Shown: piece after piece, positions 24,789 through 38,190 of the stretch
How positions within the stretch are numbered: the stretch's first letter is position 1
Layout of the letters: each line of letters begins with the position of its first letter
NCBI GenBank assembly: GCA_015657535.1
Contig: JADHZB010001741.1
Coordinates: 23,093-87,092 of the forward strand
Length of the DNA: 64,000 nucleotides
Direction of reading: 5' to 3'
Origin: Nephromyces sp. MM_2019
Taxonomy: Eukaryota; Apicomplexa; Aconoidasida; Nephromycida
The notes under the pieces: generated by a model
What the model saw: the letters and a program-made list of their open reading frames with translations, nothing else
Databases searched by the model: none
What the model was told of the DNA's origin: nothing
Position numbers and translations under genes: made by a program

Positions 24789-27201
24789 GGAAGCAACTGA
24801 GCTAGTGCTGAAACCTACCGAATAGGTACGAGGATGTGAATGTCGCTATGTCTTAAAGCATAGCAGCCTTTGATGTCAATGAAACCTATGCAACAGTACA
24901 GGAAATTGAGCACTCATTGAGTGTGCCATCCCCAGGCAGCATAAAGGATCTTAGATCGCCATCATAGGGTGGAGAAGAAGGCATAATGCTGGGAAGGAGC
25001 GATTCTATATGGGCTCTTATGAGCGGCTAATCTCATTTGGCAATGCTCTTGGTGAGCGAAGCTATGTTTTTTTCAAGTACTGGATGGAGTGACCTGCCTG
25101 TACCGATTTGCTTCCGCCGCGTTTTTATCCTTCTGGTGCTGCCATTACTCTTCACCATTTCACCTGCAGAAGGAGTTGAGTTGATTTAACTTATAGTATA
25201 CACTGTAAAAATCGAAATTCTACCCCTGGAGAGGCCATCCGCCGTCAGACATGCCGAAATTCTGTGCCAACGAACTGTACTTGCCCGGAAAGAATGAAGA
25301 GCAAGCGGCCAACTGAAGAAAGATAGAGCCTACAGAGCGCGCCAACGGTACTCCCTTGAACAGCATACTCTGCCATACGTAGAGCTCAGCAGCTTTACCC
25401 TATTACTAATCTAGCGACTACCACCAGAACCAATACATTTTGATAATACCTTAATGGTAAACCACCATATTCCTGGTACGACGATAGGAATTATTTCTAA
25501 ACATGTTAGGTTAACTATATTGATAAATACGAATTAGCACTTCAACCAGATGCGCGGCATCGAAGATTACAACCTTCCAGCTGATCATCTTTTTGTAGAA
25601 TCAAACAGTACTGTCCCATTGTTTACCTTAATGCCTCGACTCTCCTTTCAACAGGTGGTAGCACACACGAGAAAAGCAAAACTGTAGAGCTTTAGCAAGT
25701 GTACTCCGCAAATCATCGCAGATGTAAGTTTAAAAGCGATTGCAGACAAGCCCACACATTCAGGGAGTGGATCGTGTAGTCTGAAAATGCAGATGGGAAT
25801 ACCCAGAAAGTGAACCATGTGGTTTTGTAGCTTCAAACGTGTATATTTTCCCTGCCCAGTTAAAGCTAAAAGCCGCCAAAAATGGATTCTGAGGGCACGC
25901 ACGACGCTTTGAGTAACGCTATAAATGGAAAAAGTAAGGGCCCCAGTCACTGCTAACAAAAAGAAAGCACCGTGACTGCACGTAAGTTCAGTTTTTTGAA
26001 CATAATTTCCACGTATCAGTTGTGCCAGCAGAGGAAAAATACCAGGGGGGCACACATTAGCAATGCACCCGTTTTCCCACTAGCACAGTTAAGACCTGCT
26101 CCACTGCAAGTACCAATCGCACAATCTTCATCAGAAGCAAATTTCTGTATATATGCCCGGTTGCTGCCCGTATATTTTTTCGCGCTTGCTTTTTCAGGCA
26201 TGCATTCCGCGTACTTGCCGAAAAGAATGCCTTACCTTTGCTACAATACATTCGAAAAAAACATCATGCAAAACTCCATTCCTCCTGAAGAGCTCAACTC
26301 ATATATGAGAATATTCGGAGGGGATTAATTATAATCTTTGGCGTTAAACTTTGACAGATCATAACGGAGAATATGGTAAGTACACACAGTGTGGTGCTAC
26401 CCTCTTGCGTTGACGCAAAAAGACACTACAAAGTGATATGTATCAATTCGGCGAATGCTACAGATACTACAAAAAATGATACATCTCATACACCACTTTG
26501 ATATGCAACTCTTCCGAGCAAAGCAAATCAAGTGAAAACGGAAATTTTACGACGGAGAAGGCCGTATGTAGCAAGTACTTCGCACCCATTGCGTCAAGTA
26601 TCTTCAGCACCAAGCTTTGGAATACAGATTATCAAACTATCATTCGAGAGGGAAAATATGTGACATAGCAGACACTCGCTCAGATGGAGCACTCAAAGAA
26701 TAATAGGTGCAACTATCAGTTTCCCGGAAAAACCAGAATATGTATATCTTACGGATATATCATGCAATGAAATACATAGCAAACGGAGAATACTATACTA
26801 ACACACACTAAAAATTATGTAAATTTCACAGACACATTATGGGGTTTATATGAGCATTAGCAGCGAATAAGATAAAAAGAAAACAATAGTGCATACTGAA
26901 GCATGATATATATCTAGTAAACGAAGGTATCTAGTACCACAAAAATATGAGAAAGCACGCGCAAGAGCTATGCATTGTATGTAAGAGTAAGGTTGGGGAA
27001 CACACACACGTGCAAAAGCTATACGGGGTACGTCTCTAAGAATAAGGATGGGAACACACCCAATTAAGCCTGCAAGGGCATAAGCGAACACACAACATTG
27101 GATGTTCCTGCGCATTCCCTCCCGATAATTTAATACGCAAACACACAAAATGTACTTTTCATATATACAAAAACGTGCAAGTGAACAACGCATGAAACAT
27201 A

Positions 27202-27380
27202 CACATCGAAAACCATCAACACACGCGAAATAACAGTCTTATTATATAGGTGTGCGTATACATTAACCAACCTCTACTATCTGCTTCATACACACATTGA
27301 ATACCATCAACACACGCTAAACAGTAGTCTTATTATATAGGTGTATATATACATTAAAAAAGCTCTGCCACCTGCTTCAT
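27202..27380. repeat. diverged tandem duplication, about 88 bp x 2
   Basis: 27202-27289 and 27293-27380 are recognisably the same segment. Both run from ACCATCAACACACGC through CTTATTATATAGGTGT to CTGCTTCAT, with scattered differences. No coding frame is shared. Confidence 0.85.
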
Positions 27381-27676
27381 CTACAAACAGCGAATTGGCA
27401 TGATTTTCGGTCCTAAATTTCTAGACGCTACGGAAAGGAACATCCAAAAATAGTAATCTTTCAAGCAGCGTTTGACCGAAAATTAATGCCCCAATCTACT
27501 AAACGTGATCAGAACTCAGCATCACATATTCTCACAATAGATCAAACATTCACAAGAAGAGGGATATAACAAGGCACAAGCACGTCAAAACTAGCATTAA
27601 AATATGTCTACAGAATAACACATATTGGCAGCCGGATAAGCAATTTGATTGAGAATCTTAACTGCACGGTAGAAAA

Positions 27677-27756
27677 CAGTGCGTTAAAAGCTAATAGCAA
27701 GCACAGTGTGTTAAAACCTAATAGCAAGCAAAAAGTGTTAGAAGCTAATAGGAAGC
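27677..27756. repeat. tandem repeat, about 27 bp x 3
   Basis: Three adjacent copies contain the core GTTAAAAGCTAATAGCAAGC or close variants. The stretch is non-coding and lies less than 1 kb beyond the 3' end of the PI4-kinase gene. Confidence 0.85.
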
Positions 27757-28290
27757 AATTCGAGCAGTGAATGTAACGTACCATATAGCAACAATATCAT
27801 ACCAATTTGTATCTACCCGTGAAACACACTATATATGCTACAATCAGATATTGCCTAGTTTCATTTGTATAAAGCATAGCTTTTCAGCCTGCACACAGAT
27901 AAGGCGCCACTTCTCTAAACATTTCGAAAACGCTGCTAGGCTTTGAAAGAATTTATATTCACGTTCGCCTGCTGCTCATACACACAAACGCCAATCACAC
28001 ACACACACATGTAAAAACATGCTCTCTGTCTTTTTCTTTTAGAGGGCGATTGAGTTTTTCATGTCTAGAAATGAAGGCATAATCAGGCAATATAACTGGA
28101 GAAAAGCAAGCAGCTTGTAAGCTTCTCCTGATACTGCAACTATTCCATGCGTACAAGAAGAAAACGGCTACATAAGATGCTACACAATCACGTCAAATAG
28201 CTGCATAAAGGGCACTATTAAGGGATTCTTATGAAAACACACACAAGGCGATCATCACAAGTCCTTTCAGAGACAAGGTTATATCAACTT

Positions 28291-31200
28291 TCATTCAATA
28301 TTTAAGGGGCTCTTGAGCTCGGCGGAACCATTGTAGGGATAACTGCGCCAATTCGGGTGTTTCTGCTGTATGAACTTTTTCATCTTCTCCACAAATATCT
28401 CAAAGAAAAGACTGAAAAAAAGAAATAAAAGGGTGTAAATTCCCGAGTTATTCTGCGGGTAGAGCATAGATGAGTGTGCGACATACGGGGAAGTTAATTA
28501 ATTGCAAAATAATAGAAAAAAAACCAGCTTAAGTGATATCATATATACATATAATAGTGGAAAAAATCCAGTTCCGAGACAAACCCTACTGCAGCCGTAC
28601 ACTAATAACTAGACAATTAAGAGGATAAGAAAGTGACCGAGGTGCAAATTTCAAGGGAAAGAAGCAAATAGTGAGATTATCGTAGAAGCTTCTAAAGAAG
28701 ATGAGAAGAAATAGGTTAATGAGCAATTTTGGATGCTAAAATGAGTAAAGATACGGGAATTAAGATTATAGCCTTCAAGTTTGGGGGGTTTTGGTGAGTT
28801 TTGCGAGTTTTTGGCGAGCTTTTGAGGGTTTTTGGTGATTTTTTTTGTGAGCTTTTGCGAGTTTTGGTGAGTTTTGAGGGCTTTCAGTGAGCTTTTACTA
28901 GAGAAAACATAGTTAATAGGATAATGAATTTTTTATCGACAAGATTAGTCTCTCTCAGAAGCAAGGTGTAAGCGCTACGAAAGATTGTATAATTAAGAGT
29001 GTATACTTTTCATCTTTTGCTCAGCTTTCAGCCTTCCTTGCTACCTGTGATAAGTGGACGCAGCTTCTATATGATTCTCTCTAAAATATATGAGTACCCT
29101 ACTATATAATAGCAGGCCAATATCGCGAGATATGTTAACGGTAGAAAGAAGTAGATATGATGAGTATATATTCTGTGTAGATGAGGAAGACGTTCCTAAT
29201 GCTGCATAAAGGCGGAGTATCAATAACCTCAGTTAGAAGAGGGAGATACGGTCCGGTAGAGCAAGTATGGGGTAGTCGCCAATTAGCTACATTGTACAGT
29301 ATAATAGGGGGCTTCATTTCACATGAAAACTAGAAAATCACATAGGATCCGTAAGCTAGGGCTTTGAAAGACACTAGTTTCATCAGTATAGCAGTTTAAA
29401 AAGTGAAGAGTGTGAGGAAAAGTTATAGATAGAAACATAGCACTAGCAGCAAGCTTTCTTCCATCACTGTAGAGCGAAAAAAATTTCTGAAATAAGCAGT
29501 GAAAGCGTCAAGAACCTAAAAGAGCTGTTGATGCTTCAGACAATGTGTCAGAGCGAAATAGCTTCACCCATTATTTGCTCAGCTTCTTCTGCTTCTGTTT
29601 ATTATTCTTCTTGTGCTGTTTATTCTTCTACTTTTTCTTCTTCTGCTGTTGCTGCTTCTACTTTTTCTTCTACTTCTCATAAATAAAACGTCGGCATGCT
29701 CACCTCTCAAACCTCTCATCTTCCCAATCAACCGGAACAGGCTTCCCGTACTTATCATGAAGAGTCCAAGTAGTGTTATTTGCCATCGACCTTTGCTGCC
29801 GTTGATAAGCAGTACCTCGTGTAGTCCCGTTTAGCCTGATGAAGACATTCTCGTAGATATATGAAGCTCCAGTATATAAACTTATCAAGGGCAGGCATGA
29901 AACACACACAAAAATTGGTAGTTTCAACTACTTCATCCTTGCAGAATCACACACAGCACTGAAGCGAAAGACCCCCGCAAAATCGCATACAGCACTGAAG
30001 CAATTCAATCCCCCTTCCAAAAAACTACAGCTAACCTCTTCAAGGTGCCAAGCCTAGTACTTGACTTGGTGTGATGCACCCCCCATTCGATAGTTTTACT
30101 TGTACCATCTAACTCACTGCCTGCCTGATGATGAGCAGCAGAGGAACCCAGGCCGTCAACATCGTGCCCAAGTTCTTCCAAAGCCTGGGCAGCAAGCAAC
30201 TGCTTCTTCTTCCTCTTGGCCTTTCTCTTTTCCTTTTTTCTTCTCCTCTTCTCATCATCCTCCATATCATCAGGATAGTTGAAGAACTGAGACGAAGGAA
30301 GAGATCTCAACCTCATCTTCCAGCTGCGTGGCGAATAGTTCCCTGACAAAGCAGCATGGCAAACCTCATCTGCAGCGTATGCTTGAGAAGTCCCATGACA
30401 TACAGACGTACACAACGGTTCCTCAATTATTGCATCACTCCTGGGAAAAGCATCTGCTAAAGCTCCAGCTTTCTCCCTCATAGCAAATTTACGGTTTAAA
30501 CATGAGCCTGCAGCAATACCTGCTTCTTTCTCCTCGAGAGGATCCTCGGGAATGGGTGGAAACAAGCTTCTGAAATTGCTTGAATGGTTTAGAGATGGTT
30601 GGAAATCATCACCCATACTCCCTATGCCATTATGCTGTCTTCGAGGCATGGTTGTACTCAAAGACTCTCCGCCTTTTGTCCCCCTCTTGCTTCTCGATTC
30701 AGCATCTTCAAGGCCTTGGTGCTCAAGGCCCTTTGAATGAGCATCTCTACCAACATCTCTATCCCTGCCAACACCTCTATCTCTATCACTTTCCCCCTCT
30801 TTCGCCCTCTCGCTATCTCTCACAGAAGAAATCTGTGGCGTGAAAACCTCATCTTCACCCCTGCTCAAGCCACAAACCTCTTCCCCCTCACAACCCCCCT
30901 GCAACTCAGCAGACTTTCCAGCTGAAGATGAAGGAAACGAAGGACGATCGCTTCCTTTTCTGCTCTTTTTTTCCAACACACACATTGTAGGCACAGATTG
31001 AGAAGAAACAAGGCTACCACTGCTAGCGTCGGGAGCGACTGGAAGAGCACGTGGATGACGAAGATCCATAGTGGAAGTGGAAGGAAAATCGTCTTCATCG
31101 CTATCCGAAGAAGATGATGAGTCCATCATATCACTGCTACTATCTTCAGTCATTGAAGAAGATGAAGTACTTGATATTATATTACGCGGCTTATCCATAG

Positions 31201-32995
31201 CCGATGAAGAGGATCGAGAGAGAGACGCATGATGGGATGTGGAAGAATTGGGGATGAGAGGGCCTGTTGTAGAGGGCGAGTTTTCAGGATTCTGTTCCTG
31301 CGAGGACTTCCTCGATCGGATGCCTCCTGATAACGAACCTGAGGGGAGTATGAAGCAGGCGGTTGTTTAAAAAAGGTAGGAAAGTGGTAGTGGGATATTT
31401 CACACACTGTGTGTGTGTGGAAAATTCATTCTAGAGGACGATTTTATTGTACAAAAGGTGTTAGTTAATGATTCTGAGATGATCATCGATCGAGCAGCAA
31501 ATTGGTAGCGATGGACACATACACAACCACCCCCTAAAACCTCTCCACAATGAAGACTTACCGGAAATACCTCCAGGCAAATCTTGGTGATTGGCAAGGG
31601 CTTCTTGCTTGGTATTCACTCTATCCTCTATAGAAGCTGAATGTGAAGCAGCTCCCCCTTGTTTTCGCAAAGGCAAAACCGTTTGCACAGAGCTTTCGGC
31701 CAAATCCATGTATAAGCCAAGGCGGTTAGTACTCACTATAGAAGTATAGTCCATTACCTTATACGTCTAATGAAAAGATTAAGAGATACAGAGAGAGATC
31801 GAGAGATATAGCTATATATATATACATCAATTTTTTTTTTAGCCCCGTACTACACATAATTAGGAGACTATAGAGAACTTTAATTTTTTCGTTATTGGAA
31901 TGAAGTTTGCCTATATAGCTAGCGAATCATGGCGTGAAGATGAGGAGTCTAAGCCAAGAGTGTGTGTCTGTGACTTCAACACAATAACCTCATTTCGCCT
32001 GTGTATTCTACAGGCTACCCAAAGAGCTTACGCAAGTAGGAAAAAATTAGAAAATTAGAAAGAAAACATAAGCATATCTCAGTGTACATACACAACCATG
32101 AATGCACAAGCAGGTTTTTCAGTGTCCACATACATAACAGGAATAAGCATATCTCAGTTTACATGCACACACACTTGCAAGGAAGCAGTTACAGCACCAA
32201 CTTTCCACGAAGAATACACACTTTGATGCCTCCAAAACAAAAAATTGAATTAAAATTCGAGCAGCCACCTGAGCCATAGCATCCTTGACAAGACCTTCCA
32301 ACGGCGAAGGAGAATCCAAGTCAGCTCGACATGAAATTAGCACCAACTGATGCAGATTGAGGTGCATTGTTGCACCAATTTGGAGTAGCCTAGTAGCCAC
32401 TCTCATTGTACGAAGACATTCGTCCCTAATAAAAAAAAGGCTCACAAAAACGTATAGAAAACAGATGTTGTGTGCGTTATTAGTAAGGAAAAAACCCACT
32501 TGGCTGAGCTTGAAATGAGCGATTTTGACAAAAACAAGAGCCATATGAAGCAGAATAAAGATAGCTGCATACGTTTATGCATAAAAAAGTGCATTCAGAA
32601 GCTGAGAAGTAAGAGATAATATCGCAATATAGTGCATTTCCTACTCGCTTATGATAAACAAAAGCAAAACACAAGCACAAAAACTCTGAAGATGGAAGCA
32701 TAACGGGAAAAAATGAGCAAAAAAGGTTTTTCCAATGTTTGATAAGTCATCAGCGAAAAAAGCGATAAAATACGAAAAAATATGCAAAGAAACAGAGCAC
32801 CAAGGTCGAAAAAAGACTAAAGAATCAACTGAAATCGATTTTCTCACACTTAAGGCTGTGAAAACTTCATACATTATAGGCAGGAGGCTACACGTATACG
32901 TTAGGGAGAGTTAGAGGAGTGGAAAGCTAACAACTTGCAATCTTACATAAGACACACACATATATATATGGAGGAATATAGACATATCTAAAGAT

Positions 32996-33026
<31 letters not shown>

Positions 33027-36000
33027 GAGATATACACACACACACACACACACATAGAGATCTCTCTCTTCATATTTTTATATAAATACTTTCTCCCAAT
33101 CTACACAAAAGAAAATCACGTGTGCGTGTGCGAAGACTTGCCTTGCTATACCTTATAAACAACTTCCTTTTCAATCGTTCTGCATCTTTATCAGGATCAA
33201 AACTAAAGATCGTTTTAAGTTCGGCAATTTCAAAGGGATGCTAAAAAAACACACACACAGACTAGCTAGATTAGCATCTTCTTCGAGCGTTGCAAGCAGC
33301 TCAAATCGAGAAAATGCACTCAACTCTTTACTTCTTCAAAACTAAAACAGCGAAAATTGAAGGTATGCATCAAATAGGGATAGCAACCATCTAATGAAGA
33401 GGCGAATATTCTGGAAGTTACAACTTAGTTGAAATTGCAAAGAGAAAAGCACAAAACGAACGACTGAAGATGAAGATTAGAAAAGAATTAAAACAAGATA
33501 CACACTAGCGTATAAAGAAATAGAGGTAAAACACACAACACACAATAAGAGAAAAAATCCACATAAAAACCGCAGCAGTAAATTCACACAAGAAATTTCA
33601 AGTCAGTACTATCAAATCGGAAAAAGAGGGAAGAATAAAGAGAGTGAATAGAGACACACGAACTCAACTTACTGTAGTGTGTTGCCAATCAAACCAAACT
33701 AAGTCAATGCTTGCAACATCCATAACATCTGGAAGGATAAATCCATGATCAATTGGGATTAATCGATACCTGCAGAATCGTAGCATAAATGAGTTGAAAA
33801 ACAGACGTATACTTGTGTGTGTGTGTGTGTCCGAGTGTGCATTCAGTATTGAATCTATGTAGCACGCAGATACGCTTAATAGTGCAAACTGAGTATCACG
33901 CACACACACCTAGTAGTCAAACTTAAGCAGCACACACACACAAACCTATTAGGGCAATCGATGCAGCACGCACACCTATTAAATCCGCATACCACACCAA
34001 AATGCCTATTAAAACTACCACCCTATTACGTCTACACACGCACACACACACCCACTCTTTCAGTACATCTTTCTCCTCACAAAATGTCTACAAAACCACC
34101 ACAACACCTCCATCAGCATACTTCATCAAAAAAAACCAAATACGCACATACACACGCAAATAAACAACCCTACCTGGGAGGCTGCCCATCAGGAGTGCGA
34201 TTATTAAACAGCCGATCTTCAAGCTGCTTTGCCGCCTTCATATGTAGCAGGCGAGCTCGCAATGATGAGCTCTGCGATGCATTCGAAGATCTAGCTACCT
34301 CCCCTTGACCTTGAAAAGATGACATGTGCGAGTCTACAGCAGGTTTTATTGTATTACAAAAGCTTCTGAGGCTGAGAAGAGGGGCAACAAGTATGTTTCC
34401 ATCGTTTCTGTCGAGATTCATCACGCGAATATCAAGAATGCCAATCTGATGTACATCTCGTATAGAGAAAAGCTTCGGATCGTAGTTTCCGCATGATTCC
34501 TATACGTTGAAGCAGTTAAAACAGGAAAGAGTGTGAAAGGATCAGGAAATTTTGATGCCAGGGAAGAAGAAGAAAAAAAACCCGCACAAGGGGACCAAAA
34601 GACTAGCTTTTTCAAGGATATGACAAAGTATGGAAGGTAAATCACACACTGAAGAAACTAATGCGAAGCTCATCTGATACTGCAGAAAGCATCAAAGAAG
34701 AAGTAGAATCATAAAAGCACAATGCACAAACCTTTGCATTGATAAACTCCTGCAAAGAGCCCGTCTTCCAAGTCACGTCGGTCTCATCAACACTCATTGT
34801 CATGGGGTAGTTCAAACTCACCCTTTCATTCTGAAGAAAGAATTAACTAATTCTTGTCGAGTTCAAAAGCTTGCGCTGCTCTCTACCATCTAAAATTCGG
34901 AGTGTACGTACACTCCGAATTTCAGGTTTTTCCATTAAAAAATTGCATCAATTTATCCTTGCACACATACAAGATAAGCTACCAGAAGGGGTAGTGAAAT
35001 CAAACCTATTGCAGGGAGCATATCTTTCAGAAAGCCAAACATCTTCAAACCTTGGTTTCACACTGTCAAAACAAAACTGATTCCCGAAACAATCAGCTTC
35101 AATCAGATTCACACACAAATAGAGGTGCATAGATGCTTTGCAGAAAACTACAATGTGATGAATATGCACAAACTTGGAGCACAAACATGGAGCATACACA
35201 CGTGCAGCACACACACAATCGCAGTATATATGCTTATTCAGCTCAGTAAAAAAAATTTCCGAAAGAAAGCCTTGTTCAACAAAACTCACTGTGAATCATC
35301 AAAAACATCCAAACACACGCAAAAAAGACAGCAAAAACGTGCTCTACAAAGCACAAAAGAATCATGGCCTTTAAGCCTAATACTCACTCGTGCTGATGAT
35401 TTGTAATTGAGGCTGGGGTGGCAGACTTCAATCATTGTAGTCTCCGGAACACTACAGAAGTTGGCATAGTAGGAGCTGAGAAGGTAAGCAGCTACTTCCC
35501 TACTCACTCCTTCTCCTGACAAAACCTAAAATTCCACCAAAAAACCCAGAAAAATTCCACAAATGAAGAAGATATTCGCACTAAATTGCTTATGATAAAC
35601 ATATGATGTAGTATCAAGCAGATGGCAAAGCATGCAGCAGCACACATAGAGATTCTTGAAGATTGTAGGTCTCAGTACACGAAAAGTGCGATGATGGCGT
35701 AAATGGAACGAACAAGCACATACACACAAAGAAAGACTCACCAGTACATGAAGAATGTAATGACGGCGTAAATAGAATGAAACAAGCAAACACACACAAA
35801 GAAAGTCTCACCAGAAATTTAAGCTCTAAAAGGAGTTTATGGGAATGTTAACCTAGTCTGAGAAAATATCTCTTACACGAAGAAACGTCAAGACACTTCA
35901 GTAGCAACAGCTTCAAGCTATTCTCCAGACAAACCATAGGCTGCTTTCAAGGCGATGCAATGACTAGTCTTACAAAGAAAAAAAAATGAGACGAATACGC

Positions 36001-37775
36001 ATATGCACACACACAGAAATACACATACACATGCATTGCTACACACTCAAGCAAAGAACTAACCCCATTTCTGAAGCTTCGCTGGTTCATTTGACCTTCA
36101 TAGCCACGAGGATTGCAAGGGGCAAAAGCTTCCTCATCTGATGGCTTAAAAAGAGCCACTCCTTGATGTCTGGCATTGTATAAGATGTAAGTCCCACCTA
36201 AAGAGGGGGGGAGAGGAGGGTGCAGAACAAAGTTAGATCAGAAACACACACACTATAGCAGCAGCTGAGAATTAATAGCTTGCAAATAATGAGACTTTAT
36301 AGGAGGAAATCGCTGGAAGGGTTCGGTAGAGATTTGGAATTTGTGTGTGCGAGAATGAGATGAATAGAGGTGTATCGAGGTGGAGGCAGGTGCATACAAA
36401 GACGTACACACAATGTACGTCACCAGTTATAACATGAAAAATACAAGACAAAAGACACACACCAGACACAACCCACACACACACCACATACCACAAACAG
36501 CGCAAATCCGGCACAACAAACACACACATACACAAAAGAAACCACATACCACACACAAACATACCCCACATACCACACACAAACATACCCCACATACCAC
36601 ACACCACACACACAACACATATTATCCTCCCTCAACAACCATACAATCCACAACATCTACAGACACTCACAAATATTCCAAAAACACACAATTTAAACCG
36701 CACACAACCCATTTTTCTTACCAGTTCCCTCAACAGTCAGCTTTGGGGATATATTCCTCAAAAATGCCAACTGAATATCTTCAATACATCCACTCAAACG
36801 ATCAGGAATCTTCAAACCAACACCACGCAAGCCCATACGAGGTGAAGCTTCTTTCAGAGCCCAGTAAAGCTTACGACTAGACCAGAAGAAGGTGTTCATA
36901 GTCCGATGATTCGGAAGATCTACGCCCTTGTAGATGATACGAACATCCTTAACATCTGTATCTTCAGGAAGCTGTAACTTTCTTATAAGAAGTCGCTTGA
37001 TAGTCTGAGAAAGGAGCGAAAAAGAAGCATTAATATGTATATATATATATGGGAACAAAGGGAGGAGTTGGAGGGTGAATAGCAGGGGTATTGATGTATA
37101 TTTTAAGAGGTTTTTCTAGAGAGTAGGAATTTTCATGAGAAAGAGCTCTTTTCTGGATCTGATGAGAGCAAAACACAACGGAAATCTACCTTGTAGATGA
37201 AATTTTAGATATTCAAGTACAAAAAAGCGAGAATGAATGAGATTTGGAGGAGTAAAACTGATTTCATGCAGCGAAGATTTTCCATCTTCATGGCAAGGAC
37301 AGTGGAAAGCGATTCCTTCGAATTGCAGGAGAGGGATGAGTGGGTTAAACAGGAGGGAATAGAGCGTCAAATTAAAGGCATCGCCGTGAAAAAACATGTA
37401 GAAAAGGGAGTTAACGAAAATATATGATTAGTACTCAATGGGGTTAGAATACCAGTTTGACATGCGAGGTATTGAGCTGCAAAAAAAAACACACACAAAG
37501 TGCTCACACAAGAACAAATGCACACACGCAAACACACCAACACACACGAAAATCTGCTTTCATCTGCTCATAATACTCTACACCTCACACAATAAAAAGC
37601 AACTAAAACCAACCTGCACATCATAGAGGGGATAAACAGAGAGGGAAACATGCCGCGACCCTCTAAGCTGATAAAAGGTCAGATCAAAGTTCTGCTTGCT
37701 GGCCTCAGCAGCAAAGAGGGCATTGTGTGTGGAGAAATACATCTGCTGCGATATAGCTAGGCCCCGGGAAAGCAT
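28291..37775 (-). CDS. ubiquitin-like-domain phosphatidylinositol 4-kinase (type II/gamma-like)
   Basis: It should phosphorylate phosphatidylinositol to PI4P on membranes. Thirteen exons (37775-37614, 37004-36722, 36197-36064, 35525-35388, 34830-34732, 34499-34174, 33769-33673, 33240-33152, 32425-32269, 31766-31562, 31338-30036, 29880-29704, 28411-28291) all join in phase and total 3291 nt, giving 1096 residues. Residues of about 40-92 form a ubiquitin-like fold (HVSLSVYPLYDVQ, then DVRIIYKGVDLP). The kinase follows: glycine loop with Lys GGTYILYN...VALFKPSDEE (from residue 149), SREVAAYLL, WKTGSLQEFI, catalytic loop ILDIRVMNLDRNDGNIL, about 85 inserted residues, then LIPIDHGFILPD and the helical C-lobe. 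This order matches plant PI4K gamma and related protist kinases. An extension of about 600 residues, Ser/Asp-rich at 563-997, follows and ends in KHPNWRSYPY. Most introns contain TG/CA tracts. Confidence 0.94.
34893..34922. repeat. perfect 30-bp palindrome in PI4-kinase intron
   Basis: Each arm is 15 bp, AAATTCGGAGTGTAC followed directly by its exact reverse complement, with no spacer. It lies in the intron between the exons at 35388 and 34830, 63 nt from the latter. Confidence 0.95.
35674..35811. repeat. tandem duplication, 69 bp x 2, in PI4-kinase intron
   Basis: 35674-35742 and 35743-35811 are diverged copies. On the sense strand each contains CTGGTGAG, a good splice-donor match, so the duplication may create decoy donors in the 36064-35525 intron. 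Confidence 0.85.
36440..36720. repeat. CA/ACCACA-rich tract in PI4-kinase intron
   Basis: This is degenerate CACACA with an ACATACCACACACAAACAT subrepeat at 36545-36600. It begins right beside the donor of the 37004-36722 exon and reads TG-rich on the sense strand. Confidence 0.85.
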
Positions 37776-38190
37776 CCTGTGGCTCAGTGATAAAGTACTG
37801 AGCGTCTAAAATCGATATCTAGGCAGGAAAGTGCTATAAGGGTGTTATAAAGACTGAAGATGTGCGTACTTTCTGACTAGCGAAAATTGTGTGTGTGTGC
37901 AGTTCAAGCTGCAGGATGAACAGAAGATGACTTGCTCACTATATTATTGGAAATGGGGCAGAAATATACTTGTTGTAAGTGCGAAGAAATCTGCAAATAT
38001 GCTAGAAAGTGGATACATATTCACATATAATGCAGGAGGAGGTAGAGTGCGTGGATGCTTGATGATAAGCTAGAACAGCTGCGACGAATTCACAACCTTT
38101 TCGGAAATTTGAGCGATCACAGAGGCTAAGCTATTAAGCTGGAGTAACGTAAGATACCTTCAATCTTAAATAAAACCTCAAGCTTGAAAA

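Larger units (their letters stand above)
23014..28290. other. no resolved gene; scattered coding-like stretches
   Basis: I could not build a gene here. Weak candidates are a plus-strand frame at 24537-24788 and two overlapping frames on opposite strands at 25648-26055 (minus) and 25972-26328 (plus). A plus-strand ATG near 25882 also has a following GTAAGG donor. Two tandem duplications (27202-27380 and 27677-27756) lie at the right-hand end. Neighbouring genes have tiny introns, so compact genes could be hidden here. Confidence 0.35.

Noticed and set aside
25648..26328. Overlapping 135- and 118-codon frames on opposite strands
   Set aside because: Neither has a recognisable motif, and both cannot easily be real; they are left as part of an unresolved region.
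36380..36880. 166-codon plus-strand frame
   Set aside because: Most of it is CA-repeat translation, and the rest is antisense to the PI4-kinase ubiquitin-domain exon.
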